A DNA stretch of 64,000 nt from Paenibacillus sp. E222. Lineage in GTDB: Bacteria; Bacillota; Bacilli; Paenibacillales; Paenibacillaceae. The position numbers and the translations under genes are program-made. The notes under the pieces are model-generated. The model worked only from the letters and a program-made list of their open reading frames with translations. It was not told where the DNA came from and ran no database searches. Shown piece after piece: positions 55,308 to 63,781 of this stretch; position 1 is the stretch's first letter; each line of letters opens with the position of its first letter. Where the stretch lies: positions 1,674,001 through 1,738,000 of the forward strand of contig NZ_CP058552.1 in assembly GCF_013401555.1 (NCBI RefSeq), written 5' to 3'.

Positions 55308-56513
55308 ATGCGGACAGACCTGGATGAACTGCGGGAAGAAGCTGAACGGTTTATATATAGATGTTATGAAGAGCTGGGCCATTCGCGTGAAGACGCGCAG
55401 GCCCGGCTTGTTGCCGTTTTGAACGAGATTGAGCACACAGGCACATATGTGCATACTGCGGATGAATTGGAGCATGGCTGTAAAATGGCATGGCGGAACA
55501 GCAATCGCTGCATCGGGCGGCTATTCTGGGATAAACTGCGCATCGTTGATGCACGTCATGCAGATACGGTTGGAACGGCAGCGGATGCTGTGATGACGCA
55601 CATCAGAGCGGCCTCCAACAAAGGGAAGATTATTCCCATGATTACGATCCTTCCACCTGATGGACCGAATGGAGCCCCCGTGCGAATCTGGAATCACCAG
55701 TTGATCCGTTATGCCGGATATGAGACGACGGAAGGCATTGTAGGTGACCCTGCATCCGTTGAGCTCACGAAGACAGCAATGTCGCTTGGCTGGCAGGGGG
55801 AAGGTACGCCTTATGATGTGCTTCCATTGATTATCCAGGCTCAGGGACAAGCTCCCGAGTGGTATCCTGTGCCCGAGGAAGACATCGTGGAAGTGAGGAT
55901 TGAACATCCGGAACGTCCAGAAATTGCCGAACTGGGCATGCGCTGGTACGGTGTGCCGATGATTGCCGATATGCGGCTGGAGATTGGTGGCATATCCTAT
56001 CCGGCAGCACCATTCAACGGCTGGTATATGGGGACTGAGATTGGCGCACGCAATCTGGCGGATACGTTTCGGTATAATAAACTACCAGCGGTAGCGGCAG
56101 CACTTGGTCTGAATACGTCGAGTGAAACGACACTTTGGAAGGATCGGGCTCTGGTAGAGCTGAATGTAGCTGTGCTTCATTCGTTCAAGAAGGCAGGCGT
56201 CAGCATTGTGGATCATCACACGGCGGCAGCGCAATTTGCTCTGTTTGAGCAGCGAGAAGAGAAGGCCGGGCGTGAACTGACAGGTGATTGGGTCTGGCTG
56301 ATTCCGCCGGTGTCTCCGGCAACGACGCATATTTTCCACAGTTCCTATCGCAATGAGATTGTGAAGCCTAACTTTTTCTATGGAGATCATTCCTACACAC
56401 TGGATACAGAGAAAACGGAAGCTGAACGGATGGACGGGGGAAAACAACAACCTGAGGGGGATCATCAGCCCCAGCCTGAGAATTCACCAATGAAATGCCC
56501 GTTTGCACACTGA
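55308..56513 (+). CDS. nos: Bacterial nitric oxide synthase, oxygenase domain
   Basis: Protein of 401 residues, somewhat longer than the ~360-residue Bacillus enzymes. The heme thiolate is Cys68 in [13 protein letters not shown]. Other marks are [19 protein letters not shown] (substrate Trp and Glu), DHHTAAAQF, and [18 protein letters not shown] with YRNE for pterin and heme contacts. It makes NO from arginine with electrons from general flavodoxin-type reductases, as no reductase domain is attached. The extra C-terminal 20-30 residues are Gln/Glu/Pro-rich and end MKCPFAH. Neighbouring dps suggests oxidative-stress defence. GGTGGAG precedes ATG 55308. Confidence 0.95.
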   Translation: MRTDLDELREEAERFIYRCYEELGHSREDAQARLVAVLNEIEHTGTYVHTADELEHGCKMAWRNSNRCIGRLFWDKLRIVDARHADTVGTAADAVMTHIRAASNKGKIIPMITILPPDGPNGAPVRIWNHQLIRYAGYETTEGIVGDPASVELTKTAMSLGWQGEGTPYDVLPLIIQAQGQAPEWYPVPEEDIVEVRIEHPERPEIAELGMRWYGVPMIADMRLEIGGISYPAAPFNGWYMGTEIGARNLADTFRYNKLPAVAAALGLNTSSETTLWKDRALVELNVAVLHSFKKAGVSIVDHHTAAAQFALFEQREEKAGRELTGDWVWLIPPVSPATTHIFHSSYRNEIVKPNFFYGDHSYTLDTEKTEAERMDGGKQQPEGDHQPQPENSPMKCPFAH

Positions 56514-56536
56514 GGTGCGAGCGGTTTTTTTTTTTG
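56499..56536 (+). terminator. Terminator overlapping the end of nos
   Basis: CCGTTTGCAC (56499-56508) pairs with GTGCGAGCGG (56515-56524) over all 10 positions including wobble, followed by eleven T. The left arm is coding (Pro-Phe-Ala-His) and the TGA stop sits in the loop. Confidence 0.75.
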
Positions 56537-56656
56537 CTGTTTTTTCATCAAAGCACAGGCTCTAAAATAGGAAATAAAGCTGAATATTCTTTCTCTATAT
56601 GGAAATTAATTGAACTTCTATAATGAGGGTCATGACTTAGTATAGGAGGGTTAGCT

Positions 56657-57124
56657 ATGGGCTATATTGAATCGCTTCGAGAAATGGTTGGCAATGCACC
56701 GGTTATTCTGGTGAGACCGAGTATTTTGATTTTGAATAAATCGGGTAAAATTTTGTTGGTTCGACATGTGGATCATACCTGGGGAGTACCGGGTGGATTT
56801 ATGGAGTTGGGCGAATCGGTGGAAGAGTCGGCGAGACGAGAGGTCAAAGAAGAAATTGGAATACAGATCAAGAAACTTGAGCTATACGGCGTCTTTTCGG
56901 GGAAAGAGTTATATACGAAATTAAGAAACGGACATGAATATTATAATGTGGTCATTGGTTATATTTGCACGGAGTTTGAAGGCGAGCTGAAGCCCGATGG
57001 AGTGGAAGTTCTAGAAGCAAAGTTTTACAAGCCGACGGAATTGCCTGAGAACACAGACCCTTATTTGAAAAGTAAAATCGAAGATAATGCACTACATATC
57101 GCAGCGCTATTGGGTAAAAAATGA
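56657..57124 (+). CDS. Nudix hydrolase
   Basis: Protein of 155 residues with a complete Nudix box, GGFMELGESVEESARREVKEEIGI (about 54-77), giving the GX5EX7REUXEEXGU pattern that binds magnesium and the diphosphate. The N-terminal strand pair RPSILILNKSGKILLVRH is usual. The substrate is a nucleoside diphosphate derivative or similar; the family does not decide which. ATAGGAGGG precedes ATG 56657. It converges with the MFS gene. Confidence 0.9.
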   Translation: MGYIESLREMVGNAPVILVRPSILILNKSGKILLVRHVDHTWGVPGGFMELGESVEESARREVKEEIGIQIKKLELYGVFSGKELYTKLRNGHEYYNVVIGYICTEFEGELKPDGVEVLEAKFYKPTELPENTDPYLKSKIEDNALHIAALLGKK

Positions 57125-57128
57125 TTGG

Positions 57129-57156
57129 AGGCTGCCCACTGATGTGGGCAGTCTTG
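57129..57156. terminator. Hairpin between convergent Nudix and MFS genes
   Basis: GGCTGCCCAC pairs with GTGGGCAGTC around TGAT. The T-tract is weak on the plus strand. Confidence 0.6.
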
Positions 57157-57161
57157 TGCGT

Positions 57162-58433
57162 CTACACTCGTTTCGATCTGTAACGGCTGCGCATCACAGC
57201 CTGAACGGCAATGGCAGCAGCAATCAGAAGCAGATTGAACACAAACACGGTATACAGCGATCCACGCTCTACAAGCAGAGCAGCCACCAGAGGGGATACG
57301 ATGGAACCGATCTCTGCCGCAGAGACAATTTTGCCTATGACGGAGCTCCTACCCTCGTCCGGGATATGATCCCCGATATGAGCAAAGAACGAATCCATGT
57401 AACATGCACCGCCTACGCCGCCGATCAGCATGCCCACGTAAACCAGCACATACGAAGATGTGCTCAGAAAAACGACCACTTCGATGCCAATCATCAGCAT
57501 GCCAAACATGCAGAGCAGCAGACGATCACCCATCCGATCAGACAGGTAACCGGCTACCGGAGCAGCCGCGAGTGTAGAGATACCAACGACGGTAAAGGCA
57601 AGACTGATCGCAAACGGGTCCCAGTGCATGATATGAGCCGCATACAACGCAAAATAAGTCAGAAACACGGCATAAGCGCTCATCTCCAGGAAATGAACCG
57701 TACCGTAGCCAATCAGTTGCTGCCGCCGGGTAAGTCCGGTGGACGGTTCAGGAGTGATTGGGCTAAGAGTAGTGTTTACTGGAGAAACTGTATAGTCGGC
57801 AGGCGTTTGCGTTGGTTTAGCATCCGTTGGAGACTTGCTTAAGTCGTGGCCGTCCGCCACATTTTCAGATACAGGATTGGGCTTTGCTGCTGTCTTCATC
57901 CCCATTGCTGCAACCACAGCCATCAGGCAGCACACGGTAACGAGTAAAAAAGGCACCGATAAAGGCCAATGCAATGAGGTCCAACCGCTGATGACTGGAC
58001 CCAGCACCATGCCCCCGCCTTCACTGCTGCTGATATAACCGTTGTACAGCCCCCGGTTGTCGACGTTCCCCTCATCCCCAATGATGGAACGTACGACGAC
58101 CGTAAGTCCGGTAGAAGCGAGCCCTTGCAGCAGCCGCAGCAGGCCGAATACTAACGCGGCAGAAGATACCGCGAAACCGCCCATACAAACAGCGAGCAGC
58201 AGCAGCATGGCAATAAGTGCCCGCTTGCCCCCAATTTTCCGATAGAGTGCCGCAGCGGGCACCCCGCCAATCACTTTGCCCACATAAAAGAGTGCAAAAA
58301 TAACCCCCATCATCCAGCCGGACAGGCCGAATTCCTCAATAAACAGAGGGAACAGAGGCAGGATCATGAAACCGCCCATCTGACTCAGAAAACAAATGAT
58401 CATCAGCAAAGGCAGGTTACGGCGGATATCCAC
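57162..58433 (-). CDS. MFS transporter, drug-efflux-like
   Basis: Protein of about 423 residues with two six-helix halves joined by a long polar loop (about 205-260, Pro/Thr-rich). The first half carries GKVIGGVPAAALYRKIGGKRALI (motif A-like) and RLLQGLASTGLTVVVRSIIGD; the second carries GYLSDRMGDRLLL. It resembles multidrug or staphyloferrin-type exporters; the substrate is unknown. GTG 58433 follows GAGGAGG with 7-bp spacing; TTG 58436 is an alternative. Confidence 0.87.
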   Translation of the reverse strand: MDIRRNLPLLMIICFLSQMGGFMILPLFPLFIEEFGLSGWMMGVIFALFYVGKVIGGVPAAALYRKIGGKRALIAMLLLLAVCMGGFAVSSAALVFGLLRLLQGLASTGLTVVVRSIIGDEGNVDNRGLYNGYISSSEGGGMVLGPVISGWTSLHWPLSVPFLLVTVCCLMAVVAAMGMKTAAKPNPVSENVADGHDLSKSPTDAKPTQTPADYTVSPVNTTLSPITPEPSTGLTRRQQLIGYGTVHFLEMSAYAVFLTYFALYAAHIMHWDPFAISLAFTVVGISTLAAAPVAGYLSDRMGDRLLLCMFGMLMIGIEVVVFLSTSSYVLVYVGMLIGGVGGACYMDSFFAHIGDHIPDEGRSSVIGKIVSAAEIGSIVSPLVAALLVERGSLYTVFVFNLLLIAAAIAVQAVMRSRYRSKRV

Positions 58434-58577
58434 CAACAGGCCTCCTCTCACATGACTTGATCCGAAATCCTCATGAAATCGCTCTACATGGATGCGTAGA
58501 TATCGACATATACCCGTAATGTATGCTGTATTTGTGAGAATAAGAAGAAATAACACATGGCGTTTACATCAAAACCA

Positions 58578-58605
58578 TTGCGGATATAGCTGAATCATAT
58601 ATAAT
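58578..58605 (+). promoter_or_regulatory. Promoter of potABCD
   Basis: TTGCGG (58578-58583), 16 bp, TATAAT (58600-58605), 85 bp before potA. Confidence 0.5.
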
Positions 58606-58689
58606 AGATGGGATTTGTAATGAAGCATGCATGAAAAGAAGTGTACAGGCTCAACGTATACCTCAAGTTTAAAGGGGGCGAAATGAAGC

Positions 58690-59799
58690 ATGTCAGAACA
58701 ACAACCGATTATCCGGTTCGACCGGGTGACCCAGCAATACGATCAGGATGAAGCCGTATTGAAGGAAGTCAGCTTCGAGATTGAGCGGGGTAAATTTTAT
58801 ACGCTACTCGGCCCGTCAGGCTGCGGGAAAACAACGATATTGCGCCTGATCGCCGGCTTTGCGGAGCCGACACAGGGCAGTATTTATTTTAACGGTGCAC
58901 TGATTAACCAAGTGCCGGCTCACCAGCGGCAGGTGAATACCGTATTTCAGGATTACGCGTTATTTCCACATTTGAACGTATTTGAGAACGTAGCTTTTGG
59001 TTTGCGGATCAAAAAAATGAAAACCGCTGAAATTCGCGGCAAAGTGCTGGAAGCACTCAAGTTCGTCAATCTCTCCGGTTATGAAAACCGTGAAATTGGC
59101 GAAATGTCCGGCGGACAACGGCAGCGTGTCGCCATTGCGCGGGCGATTGTGAATGAACCCGAGATTTTGCTACTGGACGAGCCGCTCTCGGCGCTCGATC
59201 TGAAGCTGCGGACTGAAATGCAGTATGAGCTGCGTGAGCTGCAACAGCGATTGGGCATTACGTTTATTTTTGTCACGCATGATCAGGAAGAAGCCTTGGC
59301 GATGTCGGATGAGATCTTTGTCCTGAACGACGGCGTCATTCAACAGAGCGGAACACCGAATGATATCTATGATGAGCCGATTAACCGTTTTGTGGCCGAC
59401 TTTATTGGTGAATCGAACATTGTATCCGGCAAAATGAAGCAGGACTTTGTGGTGGAATTCGCTGGTGCAGAGTACGAGTGTGTCGATCAGGGTTTGCAGC
59501 GGGACGAGCCTGTGGAGATTGTGATTCGTCCAGAGGATATGGAGATTACAACCGAGGAACAGGGCAAGATGCAGGTCAACGTGGACTCTCAGCTGTTCCG
59601 TGGGGTGCACTACGAGATATCGACCTACGATGATGCGGGTAATGAGTGGTTGGTGCATTCCACGAAGAAAGCCGTCGTAGGCGCTCGGATTGGACTGTAT
59701 TTTGACCCGGAAGCCATTCACGTCATGCGCTTTAACGAGACGGAAGAAGAGTTCGATAAACGTCTGGAAGCCTACCAAGAGGCCGTTCATGCAGACTAA
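58690..59799 (+). CDS. potA: Spermidine/putrescine ABC importer ATPase
   Basis: Protein of 369 residues. Walker [10 protein letters not shown], signature MSGGQRQRV, Walker [12 protein letters not shown], switch THDQEEA, then a TOBE domain (about 285-350). It is the PotA ortholog by length and by the potB, potC, potD order that follows. GGGGGCG precedes ATG 58690. Its 3' end overlaps potB by 11 bp. Confidence 0.95.
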   Translation: MSEQQPIIRFDRVTQQYDQDEAVLKEVSFEIERGKFYTLLGPSGCGKTTILRLIAGFAEPTQGSIYFNGALINQVPAHQRQVNTVFQDYALFPHLNVFENVAFGLRIKKMKTAEIRGKVLEALKFVNLSGYENREIGEMSGGQRQRVAIARAIVNEPEILLLDEPLSALDLKLRTEMQYELRELQQRLGITFIFVTHDQEEALAMSDEIFVLNDGVIQQSGTPNDIYDEPINRFVADFIGESNIVSGKMKQDFVVEFAGAEYECVDQGLQRDEPVEIVIRPEDMEITTEEQGKMQVNVDSQLFRGVHYEISTYDDAGNEWLVHSTKKAVVGARIGLYFDPEAIHVMRFNETEEEFDKRLEAYQEAVHAD

Positions 59800-60622
59800 G
59801 GCGAGTACACGCAATGCGTATCTGATTCCATATGTATTATGGATGGTGTTGTTTGTAGTTGCTCCGGTTCTGCTGGTGGTGTATTACTCGTTCTTCGATG
59901 TGGAGGGCCATTTCACGTTGGGTAACTACGCTCGGTTCTTTACACCTGTGTACATGCAGATGACCCTGAGCTCGTTCTGGTATGCATTTCTGATCACAGT
60001 GTTCTCGCTGTTGGTCTCGTATCCGACGGCGTATTTACTGACTCGTACGAAGCACAAGCAGCTGTGGCTGCTGCTTATTATTTTGCCAAGCTGGATCAAT
60101 CTGTTGTTAAAAGCGTACGCCTTTATCGGCCTGTTCGGCACGTATGGCTTGACCAATTCCCTGCTTGAAGTGGTGGGCATTGGCACACAACAGATTTTGT
60201 TCACCGATTTTAGCTTTATCTTTGTCTCGGTGTACATCTTCATTCCGTTTATGATCCTGCCGATCTTCAACGCGCTGGAAGAGATGAATCCGTCGCTGAT
60301 CTATGCAGCACGGGATCTCGGGGCATCGTCATGGCTGACGTTCCGCCGGGTTATCTTCCCGTTGACGCTCAGCGGAGTGAAATCCGGCTGTCAGGCCGTA
60401 TTTATTCCGGCGCTATCCTTGTTCATGATTACCCGCCTTATTGCGGGGAACCGGGTAATTACGCTGGGAACAGCGATTGAGCAGCATTTTCTCGTCACCC
60501 AGGACTGGGGGATGGGTTCGACCATTGCCGTCTTTTTGATTATTGCGATGGCGATCATTATGTTCCTGACCGGATCAGGCAAGAAGGAGGTGCGTAATGG
60601 GAAGAAACGGAAAGCTGTCTAA
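59789..60622 (+). CDS. potB: Spermidine/putrescine ABC permease
   Basis: Protein of 277 residues, six membrane helices, with EAA loop [29 protein letters not shown]. The start ATG 59789 lies inside the end of potA, preceded by AAGAGG. The 3' end overlaps potC by 26 bp, so translation is coupled through the operon. Confidence 0.93.
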   Translation: MQTKASTRNAYLIPYVLWMVLFVVAPVLLVVYYSFFDVEGHFTLGNYARFFTPVYMQMTLSSFWYAFLITVFSLLVSYPTAYLLTRTKHKQLWLLLIILPSWINLLLKAYAFIGLFGTYGLTNSLLEVVGIGTQQILFTDFSFIFVSVYIFIPFMILPIFNALEEMNPSLIYAARDLGASSWLTFRRVIFPLTLSGVKSGCQAVFIPALSLFMITRLIAGNRVITLGTAIEQHFLVTQDWGMGSTIAVFLIIAMAIIMFLTGSGKKEVRNGKKRKAV

Positions 60623-61403
60623 CGTCTATCTGGCCGTTGTATTCGCCATCCTGTACGCACCGATTGCGTATCTGATCTTCTATTCCTTCAACAGTGGCGG
60701 TCATATGCGCGGCTTCGAAGGATTTACATTGGAATGGTACAGGGAAGTATTTGCCGATACCCGGCTGCTGATCATTGTACTCAATACGTTTATTATTGCG
60801 CTCTTGTCCTCGGCGATCTCGACGATGCTTGGTGTGGCAGGGGCACTGGCGATCTATCATGTGCGGCGCAAACGGACCAAGAATACGCTGTTGTCACTCA
60901 ATAACGTGCTGATCGTTAGTCCGGATGTCATCATCGGTGCGTCCTTTCTGATTCTGTTCACCATGATTGGCATCAAGCTCGGATTCACTTCGGTATTATT
61001 GTCACATATCGCATTCAGCGTGCCGATTGTCGTCATTATGGTACTGCCAAAGCTTCAGGAGATGAGCCCGACCTTAATGGATGCGGCACGTGATCTGGGT
61101 GCTGGATCATGGCAGATCCTGACTCGTGTGGTGCTTCCATACGTTAAACCAGGCATTTTTGCCGGATTCTTCATGGCTTTGACGTACTCGCTGGATGACT
61201 TCGCGGTAACATTCTTTGTCACGGGTAACGGATACTCCACGCTCTCTGTGGAGATTTACTCTAGAGCAAGGCAGGGCGTGTCACTGTCCATCAATGCGCT
61301 GTCGACCCTGCTGTTCCTGCTGACAGTGCTGCTGGTGGTTGGGTATTACTTCATTAACCGCCGTGCCGCGCGTACGCCTGCGGGAAGGGGGCTGCGTCCA
61401 TGA
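60597..61403 (+). CDS. potC: Spermidine/putrescine ABC permease
   Basis: Protein of 268 residues, six membrane helices, with EAA loop PTLMDAARDLGAGSWQILTRVVLPYVKPG. AAGGAGGTG precedes ATG 60597. It pairs with PotB as the channel. Its stop overlaps potD by 4 bp. Confidence 0.93.
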   Translation: MGRNGKLSNVYLAVVFAILYAPIAYLIFYSFNSGGHMRGFEGFTLEWYREVFADTRLLIIVLNTFIIALLSSAISTMLGVAGALAIYHVRRKRTKNTLLSLNNVLIVSPDVIIGASFLILFTMIGIKLGFTSVLLSHIAFSVPIVVIMVLPKLQEMSPTLMDAARDLGAGSWQILTRVVLPYVKPGIFAGFFMALTYSLDDFAVTFFVTGNGYSTLSVEIYSRARQGVSLSINALSTLLFLLTVLLVVGYYFINRRAARTPAGRGLRP

Positions 61404-62473
61404 AGCAACTGGTTCGGACATTTGCAATTGTATTTGTGGCTGCCTTTGCCTTGATGATTCTCGCTTCGTATCTGAACAAGAGTCAGGGATATTCCGGCGG
61501 CAACACGCTGACGATCTACAACTGGGGCGATTATATCGAACCCGATTTGCTGAAGGAATTTGAGCAAGAGACTGGCATCAAGGTGATCTACCAGACGTTT
61601 GATTCGAACGAAGCGATGTTAACCAAGATTGAGCAGGGCGGAACGACGTTTGATGTAGCGATTCCTTCCGAGTATGCGATTAGCAAAATGAAAGAGGAAA
61701 ACCTGCTCATTCCGCTGGATCACAGCAAGCTGCCCAATCTGAGCAACATCGACTCCCGGTTCATGGACCTGTCCTTTGATGAGGGCAACAAGTACTCCAT
61801 CCCTTACTTCTGGGGAACGGTGGGTATTGTGTACAATCCTGAACTGGTCGATGGGTTAACATTTGAGAGCTGGAACGACCTGTGGGACCCACGTTTGAAA
61901 AATCAAATCCTGCTGCTCGACGGTGCCCGTGAAGTCATCGGCATGGGGCTGAACAGCCTCGGGTATTCGTTGAACGATACGAACGAAGAGCATCTGCAGG
62001 AAGCTTTGAAGAAACTGTCCACCCTGACGCCTAACGTCAGAGCGATTGTCGGAGACGAGATCAAAATGCTGCTGGCAAACGGGGAAGCGGCGGTCGGACT
62101 CGTATGGTCCGGTGATGCGTCAGAAATTATGGATGAGAACGACAAGCTGGATTACGTGGTTCCGGAGGAAGGCTCAAACCTTTGGTTCGATAACATGGTT
62201 ATTCCGAAGACTGCCAGTAATATTGAAGGCGCTCATCAGTTTATCAACTTCATGCTGGACCCGGATCATGCGGCTCGTAATGCTGAATATGTCGGGTACT
62301 CTACACCGAACGCCAAGGCATTGAAGCTGCTGCCAGAGGATATTTCCGAGGATGAGCGATTCTATCCAGATGAGACACTGACGGGTAAACTTGAGGTCTA
62401 CGATAATCTGGGCAAAAAAATGCTCTCGCATTATAACGATTTGTTCCTCGAATTTAAAATGCATAGCAAGTAA
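61400..62473 (+). CDS. potD: Spermidine/putrescine-binding protein, membrane-anchored without lipobox
   Basis: Protein of 357 residues. The N-terminal hydrophobic segment (about 6-24) has no cysteine, so it is not a lipoprotein; an uncleaved anchor is likelier. The mature fold is PotD-like: LTIYNWGDYIEPDLLKEFEQETGIKVIY, DVAIPSEYAISKM, PYFWGTVGIVYNP and SLWFDNMVIPKTASN, with Trp, Asp and Glu positions that bind polyamines in PotD. It ends the operon; the first good terminator is 320 bp away. Confidence 0.93.
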   Translation: MKQLVRTFAIVFVAAFALMILASYLNKSQGYSGGNTLTIYNWGDYIEPDLLKEFEQETGIKVIYQTFDSNEAMLTKIEQGGTTFDVAIPSEYAISKMKEENLLIPLDHSKLPNLSNIDSRFMDLSFDEGNKYSIPYFWGTVGIVYNPELVDGLTFESWNDLWDPRLKNQILLLDGAREVIGMGLNSLGYSLNDTNEEHLQEALKKLSTLTPNVRAIVGDEIKMLLANGEAAVGLVWSGDASEIMDENDKLDYVVPEEGSNLWFDNMVIPKTASNIEGAHQFINFMLDPDHAARNAEYVGYSTPNAKALKLLPEDISEDERFYPDETLTGKLEVYDNLGKKMLSHYNDLFLEFKMHSK

Positions 62474-62593
62474 GCGGTACGGCAAGGAAGGTGTTTGTCA
62501 AAATGCCAGATAGATGGCTATATTTTGAACGGATAGTCTGCCAACAAGTACCTGCAAAGAGTCCCGAAAGGGACTGTTCTTTCGCTCAAAGCG

Positions 62594-62788
62594 CTAACGA
62601 ATCTACCGCACCTTATTGGGCTGATTTCCGAGGGTTACGAATGCTAACGAACTTCAGCGAAGCTATTCTTTATAAAAATGGTGTTTAAACGGTAATAAGC
62701 CGCGGCTTAGACAGAATAGCGTCTCTCTAATTCGTTAAAACTTCAATCAGCATAAATCACCGCCAATAGCGTGTGTAAAGATCGTTAG
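62594..62788. repeat. Four-unit palindromic intergenic element, copy 2 (about 195 bp)
   Basis: Same ++-- arrangement as copy 1: plus units start at 62594 and 62644, minus units end at 62737 and 62788. A perfect palindrome TAAGCCGCGGCTTA (62696-62709) replaces the central AAACAGCTGTTT of copy 1; its offset from the centre indicates that this copy is inverted relative to copy 1. The flanking 62474-62593 shows nothing else. Confidence 0.7.
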
Positions 62789-62793
62789 AATAA

Positions 62794-62848
62794 ATAGGGG
62801 TGCAGCTCGTCATTTCAATTGAATGACGAGCTGCACCCCTATATTTTT
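62794..62848 (+). terminator. Long terminator hairpin, probably of potABCD
   Basis: A 21-bp perfect stem (62794-62814 with 62822-62842) around TCAATTG, followed by ATTTTTA. Confidence 0.85.
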
Positions 62849-62899
62849 ACCCTGCCTCAGAGCAAATAGCTCAGGTAGGTTGTCTTATCCTTGTTTGCA

Positions 62900-63070
62900 C
62901 GTTAACGGAGGGGACAGAACAAACGAAGGAAGCGAAGCGTTCGCCTAAAAGCTTTCTGAAAGAAAGCTACTTCGAAAGCATACGCTTATCCCCGGATTTT
63001 CCCATTCTGGATGGGATTCAAAAAAAATCTGGGGATAACAGCGATCCGAAGTTGTTCTGTCACCGCAGTG
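62900..63070 (+). repeat. Structured intergenic repeat, family 2, copy C (full form)
   Basis: Terminal stem GACAGAACAA (62913-62922) with TTGTTCTGTC (63052-63061); GCGAA/TTCGC hairpin (62932-62944); AGCTTTC/GAAAGCT hairpin (62950-62968); long stem TTATCCCCGGATTTT (62986-63000) with AAAATCTGGGGATAA (63024-63038), capped by CCCAT/ATGGG. It abuts the 3' end of the minus-strand membrane-protein gene. Confidence 0.78.
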
Positions 63071-63095
63071 ATCAAGTGGAACGATTAGAAAATAA

Positions 63096-63596
63096 CTACA
63101 TGCGCTTTTTGCGACCCACAATGATCCATGCCCCGCCCATAATCAGCACAATGGCCACGAACGGCTGGACAAAGGACAGGCTGTTCAGCATCGTGCCAAT
63201 CGACATCACGGAGAAGAATAACAATGAGATAACCGTCAGAATGTTGATCGGAATCAGCAACCATTTGTTACGGCCACCGAACCAATACAGTTCAAACAAA
63301 CCTACTGCTACCGCAAGAATGAAGCCAGGCCACATCGTGCTCCAGTTACCGAAGAGCATGGCGATCTGGCTGACAATACCTGCCGTAAGCAAGATGCCAC
63401 CGGGCACCAGCAATCCAATCCCTCGTCCAATCATGGAGAAATACAGCCAGTGGAAGAATAGCCCCAGTGGAATTACAAATAGGGTGGGCCAGAACGTGGC
63501 GAAGATTGTACCCGGACCAAGTGAACCTCCCTGGTTCAAAATCAGGTACACGCCGAGCAAAATAAGCACAGGCGCAAGGATGGTGCGTTTAGCCAT
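63096..63596 (-). CDS. Small multi-pass membrane protein (LiaF/DUF5668-like N-terminal type)
   Basis: Protein of 166 residues that is almost entirely membrane helices (five or six). The pattern ILAPVLILLGVYLILNQ, FWPTLFVIPLGLFFHW and a final helix ending in VGRKKRM resembles the membrane part of LiaF-like or DUF5668 proteins, but the extracytoplasmic LiaF domain is absent. ATG 63596 follows AAAAGGAG; a longer reading has no site. The function is unknown. A perfect inverted repeat lies 118 bp upstream. Confidence 0.65.
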   Translation of the reverse strand: MAKRTILAPVLILLGVYLILNQGGSLGPGTIFATFWPTLFVIPLGLFFHWLYFSMIGRGIGLLVPGGILLTAGIVSQIAMLFGNWSTMWPGFILAVAVGLFELYWFGGRNKWLLIPINILTVISLLFFSVMSIGTMLNSLSFVQPFVAIVLIMGGAWIIVGRKKRM

Positions 63597-63713
63597 GATA
63601 TCTCTCCTTTTCAATACAAGATCAATTCCCGAACAATCATGGAGTATGTATTCTCGTTATTCACAGCATACCATGAACCGCAAACGGGTATCCTCGGTCT
63701 TTGGAGTTAAAGT

Positions 63714-63737
63714 GAACCTAGACTTTAGTCTAGGTTC
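63714..63737. promoter_or_regulatory. Perfect inverted repeat between two minus-strand genes
   Basis: GAACCTAGACT and AGTCTAGGTTC with TT between. It is 44 bp after the AraC-type gene and 118 bp before the next gene, both on the minus strand. It could be an operator or an mRNA hairpin; there is no T-run to support a terminator. Confidence 0.5.
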
Positions 63738-63781
63738 AAAACATGTAATCCATATTCCCCTTAGAAGGATTGAAGTCGTAA

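Noticed and set aside
62491..62688. 65-codon frame after potD
   Set aside because: It overlaps two units of the palindromic repeat; no ribosome site and no protein pattern.
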